Source of the DNA: Coprinellus micaceus
Taxonomy: Eukaryota > Basidiomycota > Agaricomycetes > Agaricales > Psathyrellaceae
Assembly: GCA_951394405.1 (NCBI GenBank)
Contig: OX596334.1
Location: 5,022,001 to 5,086,000, forward strand
DNA length: 64,000 nt
Reading direction: 5' to 3'
A program made the position numbers and the translations under genes. Below, in pieces: positions 1-10,240 of this stretch; the first letter of the stretch is position 1, and each line of letters opens with the position of its first letter. The notes under the pieces are model-generated. The model saw only the letters and a program-made list of their open reading frames with translations. It was not told the DNA's origin and made no database searches.

Positions 1-275
1 TGTTCTTCGCGAGATCGATCCCATCGTGGCCTGTCTAAGGATATATACGCTTAAGGCCCGACGGGCTGAAGAGACGGAAGAGGATCAGTAGAGCGCCCTT
101 TATCAGCGAAGGCTCAAGGGAACGGGAGTAGAAAGAAATCAAAGTGCGGAAGCCGGTGTTCAAAGGTTCTCTGGAAGTATATATATGCAGTGACCTATGG
201 CTATCACGACGCATGACATATTGTGGACATACCCTGTCCGGATGTCGTAAGTAAGTTCGAGCAACCAATTCATTC

Positions 276-641
276 TACAGTGCTTTGCATAAAAAACTGC
301 AGGTCATGGAAACAATTCCGCCTTGTTTGGCGTGTTTGTTCCCGGCCAGAATTGGTCGTGATGGTCGGCTGCGGTCCTCGGTCGAAGATATGACAAGAGG
401 TGAGGGGCCATGGGCGAGCCTAGGTTGTTGCGGGGGACTCTGCAATTCACTCCATCGGGTCTATATAGACCTCCATACACGCTGACGTTGGAGGTGAGGA
501 GCACCACCTAAGTTCACTGCTCTCGTTGCTGGGCCGCTGCATCACGCACCCGGCTGTTGTTCCTTTTCTGGGCGCTCGCAAACAAGCCAAACAATCGGAA
601 ATTGATTCCACGACCTGCAGATTTTTATGCAAAACACTGTA
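276..641. mobile_element. Small inverted-repeat element (MITE-like)
   Basis: The first roughly 80 bases, containing ACAGTGCTTTGCATAAAAA, recur in inverse orientation at about 562-641 (TTTTTATGCAAAACACTGT). The two arms share long stretches with scattered mismatches. The middle contains a perfect palindrome, GGTCTATATAGACC, near 457-470. No coding sequence is seen. The ends CAGTG...CACTG resemble hAT-type termini, but the flanking eight bases do not form a clean target-site duplication, so the family assignment is only a suggestion. Probably a non-autonomous DNA transposon. Confidence 0.55.
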
Positions 642-2409
642 AATTGAGCTCTGGTTGGTGGCGGCGGGGTGTGCGCTGGCCAGCATGTCCACCCTGCAAG
701 GGAAAGGAGATCTCAGAGTCCGCAGGGGTTGGTACAGCCCCGCCTAGTCCCCCTTCCCAACCCAATCGCACTCCTCGAGAGAAATGGTGGGCCTATTCTA
801 CTTTGACAGGAGGGCGCTTCGACTTCAGACCCTGAATGATGCATACCGCTGTCGGTTTCATCGCGCTCCGAGTGGCGTTGGGTCCCAGTAGGGCTGACGG
901 GCAGGTCTACTTTCTCTCACGGGTAAGCTTTCCATTTCCCGTTCCCGTTCCCGCCCTACTTACCAACCGCAGTCATTAGCGTTGCGTAGCAGATAGTATT
1001 CACAGCCGAGGAATACACTTACAGTCGACGCGGCGCCCAGCCCGCGGTCGCTCGACTGAATGGCTGGGTACAGGTTGCTGGGCTAGGTTTAAACTCTTCA
1101 GCTCGCCAATTGAGATGGGTGGATCGAGGCCTTTTAAATTGGAGTCAGTGGTTCAAGTACCATGTGAATTTGACATCGACGACCACCAGATAGGACATTG
1201 GGAAGTGGTATCCAACCGCTCCCCAACCCCACCATACAATCTCCAGGCGGCGGGTTGAGGTATCTTATAGTGCTCTCCTCTCAGCCTTGTCGTGGACAAT
1301 GATGAGATTTCGTCGGATCCCGAGGAACGCGGATTGGCCATGTATTCAATTTGTGACATCCAGCAAATCTCCTCCTTCCTTATCGGGTTGGGCGCTTACC
1401 GCAAGATCCCCACTGCTACCTGAACCATGTCGAATACTTCCGTCTTTCTACAATCATTTATCCCTGAGAACCCCTCCAGATTTCATCACATCCTTGTAAG
1501 TCGGGTTTGACTTGTGCCATCGATTGTCATCTTCCAGCCCTCTACTGGGCTCACAGCATCGAGACAAGGGGACTGAGGGGCAAAATGAATAGGACTCGAC
1601 TGCACGTCCCTCTCTGCGAACATCGTTCGCTCTACGTATATCCCTGACAACTCCAGCGCCATACCTTGGCGTTGGATGATTCCAGTCGGAGTGCCCCGCC
1701 CTCCCGCGACACGAAGGTTGGGAATCAAGCGAGATCCATAGGACCTACTCAGCACGTGTTCCAATTGGTAGGGTCCCCGGTGATACATTCCATGGAAGGC
1801 GCTCCGAGAAGACTCACGACCACGTTGGCGAGTAAAGTAGATCATAGTATACAGAGCACAGAGTGTCGTCGCGAGCTGCACACATGGTAGCGGATGGGTA
1901 TGTTGGTTGATGGAAGGTTTTCACGTGCGAGAACGTACGAAGTAATCTAAGATAGATGATCAGTGTTCCTCTAGATTCCTGAGAACGGTGAGGAGCTTCC
2001 AGTACCAATGCGAAATTGCGAATGCACCACCCCTGATAAAGACCGCTGCGAGCGGCTTTGCGTGGCCCACCTATCGTCCGCGGTCCCGAAGATCCCGAAA
2101 GTGGGGAACTTGAAGGGAACCACGCAAACAAGAATGTCAAGGTCGACACTGAGGTCGACGCTTTGTTCCATTCGACATCGACGGAGGTGACGATGGTTAT
2201 GCTGGTGTACCTACGGTAATGTCGACGTTGATGATGCTGCTTGTTTTGGGCGGTTTTTCCCGTTGGATCTCAGGTTCGAGGGTTTCAAGTCTGGATGAGG
2301 ATGCGCTAGATACCTGCGACGCTTACTAGGACCTACTCGTCTACGCTCAGCGAGTTGGTATCCCTAGATTATGCTTTGGACTACAAACCCAAAAGGGATA
2401 AATTCCATG
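642..2409. other. Intergenic, no gene supported
   Basis: Open frames here are short, overlap each other on both strands, and give no recognisable protein. I see no tRNA-like cloverleaf and no strong repeat apart from the inverted element to the left. Confidence 0.5.
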
Positions 2410-2440
2410 CGGCAAGTTCCGATAGATAAGATAAGATCCA
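2410..2440 (+). promoter_or_regulatory. GATA-rich motif upstream of F-box gene 1
   Basis: The sequence CGGCAAGTTCCG is followed directly by ATAGATAAGATAAGATC, giving overlapping GATA/GATAAG sites. The same composite motif stands at the equivalent place before F-box gene 2 (11571-11601) and again, inverted, at 13959-13992. Fungal GATA factors bind such sites in nitrogen- or iron-responsive promoters; the role here is inference. It ends about 85 bases before the ATG. Confidence 0.45.
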
Positions 2441-2524
2441 CATCATAATCCCTGAAGTCCGTGAAACCACGAACCTATTCTTCTTGTCCTCAAACGACCA
2501 CGTCTCTTGTTCCAACCCCTCGAG

Positions 2525-4240
2525 ATGGAGGATCCCTCGCCCTTCTCACGGCACTTAGACACCAACTATATCCCGACTTCGCAAGAGCTGGACGCGCTCA
2601 AAGCCCTCGTCGAAGAGCGACAAGCCGTCATCGATTCCATCGATACCGAAATCGCAGAGCTGGAGAGGAAGAGGGCGACCCATATTCGCTATGTGCAAAG
2701 GCACTGGGCGCTAGGCACCCCCGTTCGAAGACTCCCCGACGATATCCTCCTCGCTATCTTCTTTGAATCGCTGCGTTTGGTAAAACCTCGGCCTTATACG
2801 TCGCGGCGTCCAGAGGTCACGGCCAGTCATGTCTGCCGCCGGTGGAGGGACCTCGCTCTTGGCGCACCGTTACTATGGACCAAGGTCGATATAAGATTAC
2901 CTTGGGAGGGTATGGAGGGAGAAATCCGCAAGTCTGAACACCAGGGAACGCTCCGTCGTAGCGACATGGAGGCCTACCTACTCCGCTGCATCTCGCTCTT
3001 CCGTCCCTATATGAACGCCGTGGAACGAAGGGTGCGGGCATATATCCAGAGGACCTCTGGATTCCCCCTCGATCTCTTCATTTCAGGGCAAGACATCCCT
3101 CAGGGGGTTGTATCTCCACAGCTACTCAACGAATGGACGTCTTTGCTCGATCCTCTCTGCAAATTGATGTCGGAGCGGTCAATACGTTTGGAGAACCTCA
3201 ACCTCAATATCGTAGTGACCACAGACTTTCCAGTATCCTTGCGCCTTTTACAGATGGTGGTAGCATCTTCGGTTCCGGAGACGGGAAGGGTCGCATTTAC
3301 CATCCAAACACATCCTCCTCACCCTCCCATTCCCGAAGCCCACTGGAATGCCGTTCTACCAGGGGGGAAAATCGATCTACGTGCGGGGCGCCTCGACACA
3401 TTCTCGGCGCGAATGCCATACGCGGACATGTCCAGGATACAAATGTCCTGGGATGGCCTGACAACCCTTACCTTCGGATCCCCATCCAACGGTTCTCACT
3501 TCTTCCCATCGGAGGCCTTTATCATTCTCCGATTAACCCCCAATCTGATTCACTGTACCATCCATCTGGCTTTCCTTCCCCCCAACGAACCCCCCCATCT
3601 TGGCTCCCTGACCCTCACCCGCCTCAAATCACTCACCGTCGTGGGCGCCGCTCCTCCCCGTGCCTTCGCAGAGGCGCTGCACCTTCCCGCTCTTACCCGT
3701 TTGTTTACTGCGGGGAATATCGGCATTCCAGAGGGCGAGGTCACAAGCTCCATATTTATGTGGGTCCAGCGATATGGAACGCAGTTGAAGGAGGTCTCCA
3801 TCGCGGATTTCTCCCTCACGAGGCGCGCTCTGAGCGCCATGCTGAAAAATCTTCCCAACCTCGAATTGCTCGAATTCGCTTGGAATCCCGTAAGCGGGGT
3901 GGCCCGTTTTATGGCCCATAACGCTGGCTTCAATGAACTGGACCTCCTTGGAGAGTTAGATCCTGGGAATGTCACCGGGTGTGTGTGTCCTAAGCTCCGA
4001 GCGCTCGTTTGTAGGTTCTTTGATGGGAGGAACCAGGAGCTGACGAATGCCATCGTTGGCCTCATCGAGAGGCGCAGAAGCGTAGATCGACCTGCTTCAG
4101 TTGCCTGGCTGGATGAAGTTGATATCACCTTCCAGTCGCCACCGGAGCGCAGCGTTTTTCAGGAGCTGGAACGTCGAGGAGTCAACACGGAAGGGGTCTC
4201 GATTCCTACCCGTCCTCATTCGCTCGTAGAGTTAGAATGA
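2525..4240 (+). CDS. F-box domain protein (copy 1)
   Basis: Single-exon gene for 571 residues. An N-terminal coiled coil (about residues 20-55, opening near TSQELDALKALVEERQ) leads into an F-box at about 67-118, recognisable from RRLPDDILLAIFFE, ASHVCRRWRDLAL and APLLWTK. The remaining 450 residues resemble the leucine-rich recognition region of Agaricomycete F-box proteins. Such proteins bind Skp1 in SCF ubiquitin ligases and select substrates; the target is unknown. The start is the ATG at 2525: the frame is open upstream but has no other ATG, and the F-box gene 2 alignment begins at the same methionine. It is a close paralogue of the gene at 11670-13352, and their 3' flanks are also alike. 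A third, broken copy lies at 40241-40360. Confidence 0.85.
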   Translation: MEDPSPFSRHLDTNYIPTSQELDALKALVEERQAVIDSIDTEIAELERKRATHIRYVQRHWALGTPVRRLPDDILLAIFFESLRLVKPRPYTSRRPEVTASHVCRRWRDLALGAPLLWTKVDIRLPWEGMEGEIRKSEHQGTLRRSDMEAYLLRCISLFRPYMNAVERRVRAYIQRTSGFPLDLFISGQDIPQGVVSPQLLNEWTSLLDPLCKLMSERSIRLENLNLNIVVTTDFPVSLRLLQMVVASSVPETGRVAFTIQTHPPHPPIPEAHWNAVLPGGKIDLRAGRLDTFSARMPYADMSRIQMSWDGLTTLTFGSPSNGSHFFPSEAFIILRLTPNLIHCTIHLAFLPPNEPPHLGSLTLTRLKSLTVVGAAPPRAFAEALHLPALTRLFTAGNIGIPEGEVTSSIFMWVQRYGTQLKEVSIADFSLTRRALSAMLKNLPNLELLEFAWNPVSGVARFMAHNAGFNELDLLGELDPGNVTGCVCPKLRALVCRFFDGRNQELTNAIVGLIERRRSVDRPASVAWLDEVDITFQSPPERSVFQELERRGVNTEGVSIPTRPHSLVELE

Positions 4241-4446
4241 GGACGTTGGGACGCACGCCTTTGTACCCCTTCTCCCCTGACTACTACCAGTCTGAAGCTA
4301 CATAGCACCAATTACCCTAAAGTGCAAGGGGCGGGACAACTGATCGTCTCTCCACCTCCACAACTTCAAATTCTATGTCACCACCTTGTATCGGGCCCAC
4401 GGAATCCATATCTACTGTAGCAGTAAACTCTGAGTACGGCCTCGAA

Positions 4447-4803
4447 TTAAGAACTTGGCACACGGATCTTTCGAGACTCGAACCATGCGATGTATTTGGG
4501 TACGATCACAGAAGGGTATGTCATTTCAGTCGAGACAAACAGATGAATATACGAACGAAGGTGGTCCACGAACACGCGTGTTGCGTCTCTATATGGGAGT
4601 GAGGAAACGACGAGGGGAACAGGAGTCGCGAGATTAATTTCAAATCGTTCGTCGAGGAAGATCGACGGAGATGGAGCGGAAAATGTACGGATCGAGGTGC
4701 TGGTGGTGAGTTCAGAGAATGAAAAGTAGAGAGTGCATAATTCTGCGTTGACAAGACTGATGAATGATATAGCAGCGACGAGTGCGAGGTACTTGACAGT
4801 CAT
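4447..4803 (-). CDS. Possible small secreted protein
   Basis: Open frame of 118 residues on the minus strand, between F-box gene 1 and UPO copy 1. Starting at the ATG at 4803, the protein opens with a convincing signal peptide (MTVKYLALVAAISFISLVNA, then E). The remainder has no domain that I recognise and few cysteines. The frame is open for another 33 codons upstream, but those do not look like a signal sequence. I saw no counterpart in block B. Small secreted proteins are common in basidiomycetes, but a chance open frame with one hydrophobic stretch is also possible. Confidence 0.35.
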   Translation of the reverse strand: MTVKYLALVAAISFISLVNAELCTLYFSFSELTTSTSIRTFSAPSPSIFLDERFEINLATPVPLVVSSLPYRDATRVFVDHLRSYIHLFVSTEMTYPSVIVPKYIAWFESRKIRVPSS

Positions 4804-5169
4804 CGTCAGACTGAATGGCGAACAAGGGACCAAGAGTGATGCTAACGACCTCAGGGATTGAATGGGGGAGTTTTGGCACGTCCTACTGCGCATGGTGGTC
4901 ACGTAGACGGAGTTCTACGTGGGGTACTGAACGATTCGGCGGCTACTCTAAGTAGAAAAGACGCTTCAATCTGCGACTAATCAAATCAAACCTCACTGAA
5001 CTTGGCACCCCTGGGAGAAGGGAACATAGACGAATAAGGTGACGATGCGTTTTGTGGAAAGAATTCCAGATAGTATATTAAGCGCTACGAGGGGGAGTAC
5101 AACGAAAAGATCTACCTACCATATGCTAAGCCAGACGTAACCTTGTTTTCAGAGACTACATGTGTCGGG

Positions 5170-6510
5170 CTACAACGTGCCATACGGGAATACCTCGGGA
5201 CAATCATCACTACGCCCCGCAAATGCGTTGTACAAGAAGCCAAGGTTGATAATGAGGTTGCGCCTCAAGACTCCCGTGGGATTGGGGTAGAGCCCCTTGA
5301 CGGTCCTGTTGACCAAGTTCGTGTACAGGGCGCAGAAGTTGTTGAAGTCGGCGCTGGTGGGATCAGGGGTGTAGGTATTAATCCCGTCGACGTTGCGTCC
5401 CGCAGCAATCGGGTAGGCGGCGAAGATGTCAGCGGAACCAGTGCCACCAGTCGGCGCAGGGGCCCTCCAGAAGTCGACAGGGAACTTGGAGTCCCGGAAG
5501 AAGAGGGTCGCGTTGGCGAGATCGAGGTTGGCGGTGGGACGCTCGGTGATACGCCCGTCGACGAAGAAAGTGTACGGGAAGGTCGCTTCGCCATAAGCGG
5601 TGAAGAACCGAGGGGAAGTAAGGTCAAACGTGGGATTGGTGGCGATAGATTCCTGAATGCGTTGGTGGCGGAGCTCTTTCGCGACTTCGAGGTTGTAGAA
5701 TCCGCCACCGAATCTATTGCTGTAATCAATGAACTGCGAAATATATTTATGAGACCACTGTATTGACAGACGACGCTAGTGAGATACTGACCTGGTCGAA
5801 TAAAGTCTGGTTGAAGCTGTGGTTGTCCCCGAAGAAGAAATCGCCACGGGTCAAACTCGCATCCCCCTCGAAGACCGTGTGGGTGTTCAAACCGCCGACA
5901 ATCGCAGGGGGTGGCGGGTCCTCCCCAGTCTTCGCTGTCTTCCCACCAATACTGAGAAGATCGGTGACGAGGTTCCCATCAACGACGTGGGCGGAGTATG
6001 TAGCAAACCGAGCGACTGTATTGTCCATGTTGAAGCCTGTGGCCCGATAGGATAAGTGATCTGTGCCTCTAACCCCAAATCATACCAGTGACGAACCTTC
6101 CTGAACGGCATTGATGATCTGAGTAGGAGAGGCGACTCCGTCACGCGGCAAGTACTGGTTATAGAAAATAGGTTAGCAACACTGGGAAGAGAGAACTACG
6201 GGGAGATGCAATGTAGACTCACTCCGTGTGATGCGAGCGTATTCAGGCCAGGGCACGGCCCTCGAATGTCTCCTGGCTGAAGTGGCTGCCAGGGGTGGTC
6301 GGCGTCGTTGACCAGCTTGGGGCCGTCGAACTCAAGTGGCCCAGGAGGGTTCGGGGGGAGAACTTGAGGCAGGCGTGCAACCAACTCCTCAAGCTCCCTC
6401 CCAGATAACCCACCAAGAGACCTGTATGAGGGGAATGCGAGAGTCGAGGACAGGTGCGCCAACAGCGAGAGCAGCGTGAATAGCTGGAGGAAGGAAGATT
6501 TCGCGGCCAT
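5170..6510 (-). CDS. Unspecific peroxygenase (heme-thiolate), copy 1
   Basis: Four exons, 6510-6223, 6154-6097, 6036-5792 and 5733-5170, give 384 residues with an in-frame stop and no breaks. Residues 1-25 are a signal peptide. The heme-thiolate signature is complete: PCP with ligand Cys86 in GDIRGPCPGLNTLASHG, the acid motif E172-G173-D174, and Arg239 and Glu246 in PRFFTAYGEATF. The match runs the whole length to long-type fungal UPOs such as that of Agrocybe aegerita. That family uses hydrogen peroxide to insert oxygen into alkanes and aromatics outside the cell. C-terminal cysteines at the family's disulfide positions are kept. The aromatic-pocket position equivalent to Agrocybe Phe69 is Met119 here. 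Exon lengths are identical in all three copies. Confidence 0.92.
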
Positions 6511-6602
6511 TGTCGCAACTGTTCAGCAAACTCTGGGAATGAGTGCGATTATTCCTTGAATGAGGGAATAGTGCAATGAAGTAGATTTGTGATTCTCTGA
6601 AG

Positions 6603-6610
6603 CTTTTATA
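6603..6610 (-). promoter_or_regulatory. TATA box of UPO copy 1
   Basis: TATAAAAG on the minus strand, about 93 bases before the ATG. It is preceded by CAGGCAAAACGC, which is also present before the TATA boxes of copies 2 and 3. Confidence 0.5.
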
Positions 6611-6689
6611 AGCGTTTTGCCTGTGTACCGGAGTACGCGAAGGAATGCCGCATGTAGTCCTGACTAACTGGGTTCTGCAGAAGTTAGAT

Positions 6690-8130
6690 CTCAATAGGCG
6701 CTGTGGTAATTCATCGTAATTCTTGGTGGATATCTCCGTCTCTGTAACGCTTGGGCGTTCTCCCCAGTTCCTCTCTCAGACAAACGTTACGACAATATCT
6801 GTAAGTCGCGAAGACATAACACAATGCCGACGGATACGCAACCTGATGCCGGACCGAATTCGAAGCAATGCCTCTTATGGAATTATGGAATTGATGGTTT
6901 TTGCAAGCCAGTGGACCTATCATACGCTATTCATATCGAATGACTTCTTTATAGTAACAAGCTCATTAAGGTTGCCCGCGACAATGAGCTTCGACGCCCG
7001 GATGAGTCCGGCCGCTTGGCTCTGTGGTATACAGCAAATAGAATCAGCTGCGCAACGAGTCCTATACTCATGAAGCACCCCTTCCATCACCACAACCAGG
7101 CATGCTGACGAGAGCAAGATCTCACGAACGAGTAGGTGCGCAGCTGGTACCACGAGAGGGCCTCCCCAGGAGTGACTCCATGGGGTCGATTTTTATCACT
7201 AGATCCCGGCACTGGAGAACCCAACCCCGGAAAGGTCAAATCACACCTTCGCACGACTTAGCGCCCGTCGGCCTGGGGCTTCTATATCTTCGGAACTACG
7301 TATATCGAAGGCCACTTGTGAGAGAAATGCATTCGGTCGCCGAGCAGGCACAGTGACTCGCGTAATGAGCGTTTAGTACGCAGTGACACCAAGAGGGAAG
7401 AAACCACCACCGTCCCCCGATAGCTCAAGAAGCGGAACTCAAGTTAGTTTCCAGGGCCCGAGAGTGAGAGACGTTCCGCCGCGTTTACCACGCACCTTCG
7501 GAATAGGAGAGATTCTACTGGATGACGGAAGGCAAAGTCTCAGGGGTAGACGGTGACAGGGTGGACCTCCGTACTTGACGCCCGAACGGTGCTTCCTTCG
7601 AGAAGGGGAACCTGATCCTTCGTTTCAAATATCACAGTGGCTAAGTCAGCTGGTTTGTCAGCCTAAAACTGAAGTGGATTGACCACCTGCAGAACGGTAG
7701 GGAGAACGTTCCTCGACGTCTCGCGTTCAGCCTTCCAGTCAAACCCGTATTGTAAGCGCAGTATGCCGACAGAGAGAAACGCGTAAGCCGGGATGTATAT
7801 GGACACGGAAAAGTGGTTAGAACCAGTAGAGCCCAGAATGCGGGCAACAAGCCTGCATCGCGGGTCCGATGTGCACTTGACCAGTTGGCGAAGAAGAGGC
7901 GGGAGAAAGCGAGCTGATATTAACCTCGACCCACTCGGTTGTGGTTGACAAGGAAGGATAACGACGAGTGATGAGAAAGGTAGCGACCTTTGGAGGTCAA
8001 GAGTACACAATTACCCGCAGTTCCTGGGTCGGAAGCGCCGTCGAAGAGTCGTATCTATACCTCTCGCGCACTCTCAGCGCACCATTTCAGGTTGAACGCA
8101 GGGAACCGTCCTCGTCGCTAAAGAGATCAT
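6690..8130 (-). promoter_or_regulatory. Conserved upstream segment of UPO copy 1
   Basis: This stretch matches the sequence upstream of UPO copy 2 (18230-19640) throughout, and that of copy 3 (42020-42985) in its proximal part. The best-kept pieces are a motif like TTACGACAATATCTGT near 6788-6803 and CGTAATTCTTGG near 6715. I find no protein in it. It could be promoter, the remains of a neighbouring gene, or both. Shared length simply reflects block duplication, so conservation of the short motifs is the more meaningful part. Confidence 0.5.
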
Positions 8131-8430
8131 ATAAATCGAGGTGACTCAAGCTGGCAGTCAAATCGTCTGAGCTTTGTACGAACGTAGCTTTCCTCAGTGA
8201 AAATTTGGCTTGCTTGCCGGAAGTACACCCAGCGTCGACAAGGGAGGAGATGTGCTGCTGGGCCACCGTCGAGATAGGGGCGTTCGGCAAAGGCCGAATT
8301 CTCAGATCCGTCCTTGTCGACGGCGCGGTTCCGTGCTCGTTCCTTCTCTCCGCTTAACCACCACCAGGGCAACGCACCACCTCGACACAGTCTCTCATCC
8401 TGGTCCATTCCCCTTGCCCTCTCACCCATT
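8130..8430 (-). repeat. Inverted fragment of repeat unit U
   Basis: Read on the minus strand, this matches the 3' portion of unit U at about 21390-21650, 31090-31340 and 44290-44470. The shared core contains GGTGGTGGTTAAG, GGCGTTCGGC-like sequence and a TATTTAT/TATAT-like end. No protein is encoded. Confidence 0.45.
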
Positions 8431-9694
8431 AAGATGGGTTCATCCAGTGGATCTTCGATGACGGGCGAGATGCACTAGGAGTCTAGGACGAATCGGACGG
8501 GGAAAGATGACGAGTCTGACCTCAGGGCGTTCAGTTTCGGCACGCGCTTTGTTATTCCAACCAGACTATGTCGTTGACGGCTCCCCTGGGACGTACCATG
8601 AATATATCTTACGGGTCCTGACTCGATCCCCCGAAATAGACGCCCAGAACACACGTGCCAATACATATCGAACCACGGCCCGACCCTCTCCACCTATCGA
8701 GAGCCGCGTTTCGCTTCGATTCCGCGTTCGAAGAACCAGGTGGGCATCTCCAACTCGAGTCACAAGTGCAAACATAACATCGACTGATCTTCAACCTCGC
8801 GCACCTCCATCGCTCGACTTACCTCACATGGCGATAACGTCCATCAAATTCCCTTCCTCTCCTCCTCCTCCGCAGTACTTCTCTCATTGCGACGCCGCCA
8901 TCGAGGGTTCTACGTCACCATGCACCTCGGGATTTATCTCTTCACCAGTCACGAGTCCGACTCGCGACGATGGTTTCTTTCCCCACACGCATCCCATATG
9001 TACCTACATCCAAGCCGGGAGCTCCACCTTGTCCGGTCGTTGAAGTCCCTGGAGAACCTTGCTAGAGTGCCTACTAGCGAAGCGTTATCGGGCTGAGCGT
9101 GTCGAGTGACGGGCTCGTGCAGTAGTTGAAAAGACTCGAGCTGAGCGACTCAAGCTATGGGGACGTACTGCGGACCAAGACCAGGGCGAATGGGAAAGGG
9201 GAGGAAGTCTCGAAGATGGTAGGCTGGATTTCTGACGGGATGGGCGAGCTGCATGGGGAGAGGATGAGGGAATGGCTGGTGCAGGGAGGATTGACGAGGA
9301 ACGCCGAAGACGCAGGTCGTCCTACGAACGAAGGCGGTGACCGCAATCCCTGTTTATCCACATTGGTCGACCAACCCCGCACTCCTCTCCTTCTGGAATC
9401 TCCCATTCCACGCCGCCTCCCTGCTGCCGTACTATGCCTTACTCTCCTTACTCGATCACCTGGTCGTCGAGGAGACTCGCCCTGTCTACGTCGACGCAGC
9501 ACGATCACCCTCTACTTCTAAACAACGCCCGCGCCCTCTCTTCAATCTGCATCCATCTCGTGGAGCTACGTCTAAGCCTCGATGTTCGTCACATAGAACC
9601 AATCCTCGAACGTCACTGCCACCATTCCCGTCTTGTCTTGTCGAGATACGGTTACCTCTCGACGAAGACGATCGCCCACGAAGAAAAGACTAAC

Positions 9695-9760
9695 CGAACC
9701 TCCTTCATTTCCTCGACCTCGATCTTCACCTCTCCGACTTATCTCACCCATACACGCCCA
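9695..9760 (+). other. Paralogous empty site of the Plavaka insertion
   Basis: The sequence CCTCCTTCATTTCCTCGAC at 9701-9719 aligns with the left flank of the 7-kb element. The sequence from 9721 (GATCTTCACCTCTCCGAC) aligns with its right flank (GATCTCCATTTCCCCGAC from 39479). The two flanks meet here without interruption, with one GA instead of two. Confidence 0.7.
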
Positions 9761-10074
9761 CGGAGACGACCTCGGGGTTTTCAAAACCTCTAGCGACGAC
9801 GATCCACAGAACCCCAGGGCGATACGTATGCTTCGCAGTGGTGGGTTCCGTTGAACAAACAAACCCTTCCTTTGTCAAACGTAAAGGCAAACGCGAACTG
9901 TCGTTCGTATTCAAAGTCGGAAGGGAGATTTTTGGTAAAGGGAGGGCGTAAGGGCGAGGGCGCTTGGGGAGAGGGAAAGAGAGGGGGAAATAGCGACGAC
10001 AATGCCGTTGCGAAATTCGACGCTGTAGCCGTCGACGTTCTTCCCCACCTCGATGATCTTCCCCTATTGATGTT

Positions 10075-10240
10075 CCTCCGCTTTTGAAGTCTTTCTCCGC
10101 CTTGGTATCCTTCCCATCTCGACGTCCTCATCCACTTCGACATCCTTCTCCACCTTGACGTCTTTCCCACTTCCCATCTTGATATCCTTCTCCACCTCGA
10201 TGACCTTCCCCTTCTCGACGTGCTTCCCCTCCACGAGCTT
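10075..10240. repeat. Degenerate minisatellite (about 15-18 base unit)
   Basis: Variants of CTTCTCCACCTCGAT/CTTCCCC succeed each other about ten times. Related tracts occur at about 10770-10910 and 39830-39910. On the minus strand this creates an apparent protein of repeated RWRR/SRW motifs, which I regard as non-coding. Confidence 0.5.

Noticed and set aside
2507..2524. N-terminal extension of F-box protein 1 (and the similar one at 11631-11669)
   Set aside because: These stretches begin with TTG, not ATG. The paralogues align from the ATG at 2525 and 11670.
5143..5766. Plus-strand open frame of about 200 codons opposite the last exon of UPO copy 1 (and likewise 16699-17307 for copy 2)
   Set aside because: It mirrors the UPO codons; the frame stays open because of codon bias on the other strand. 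Copy 3 has an early stop in that frame, and the peptide resembles nothing.
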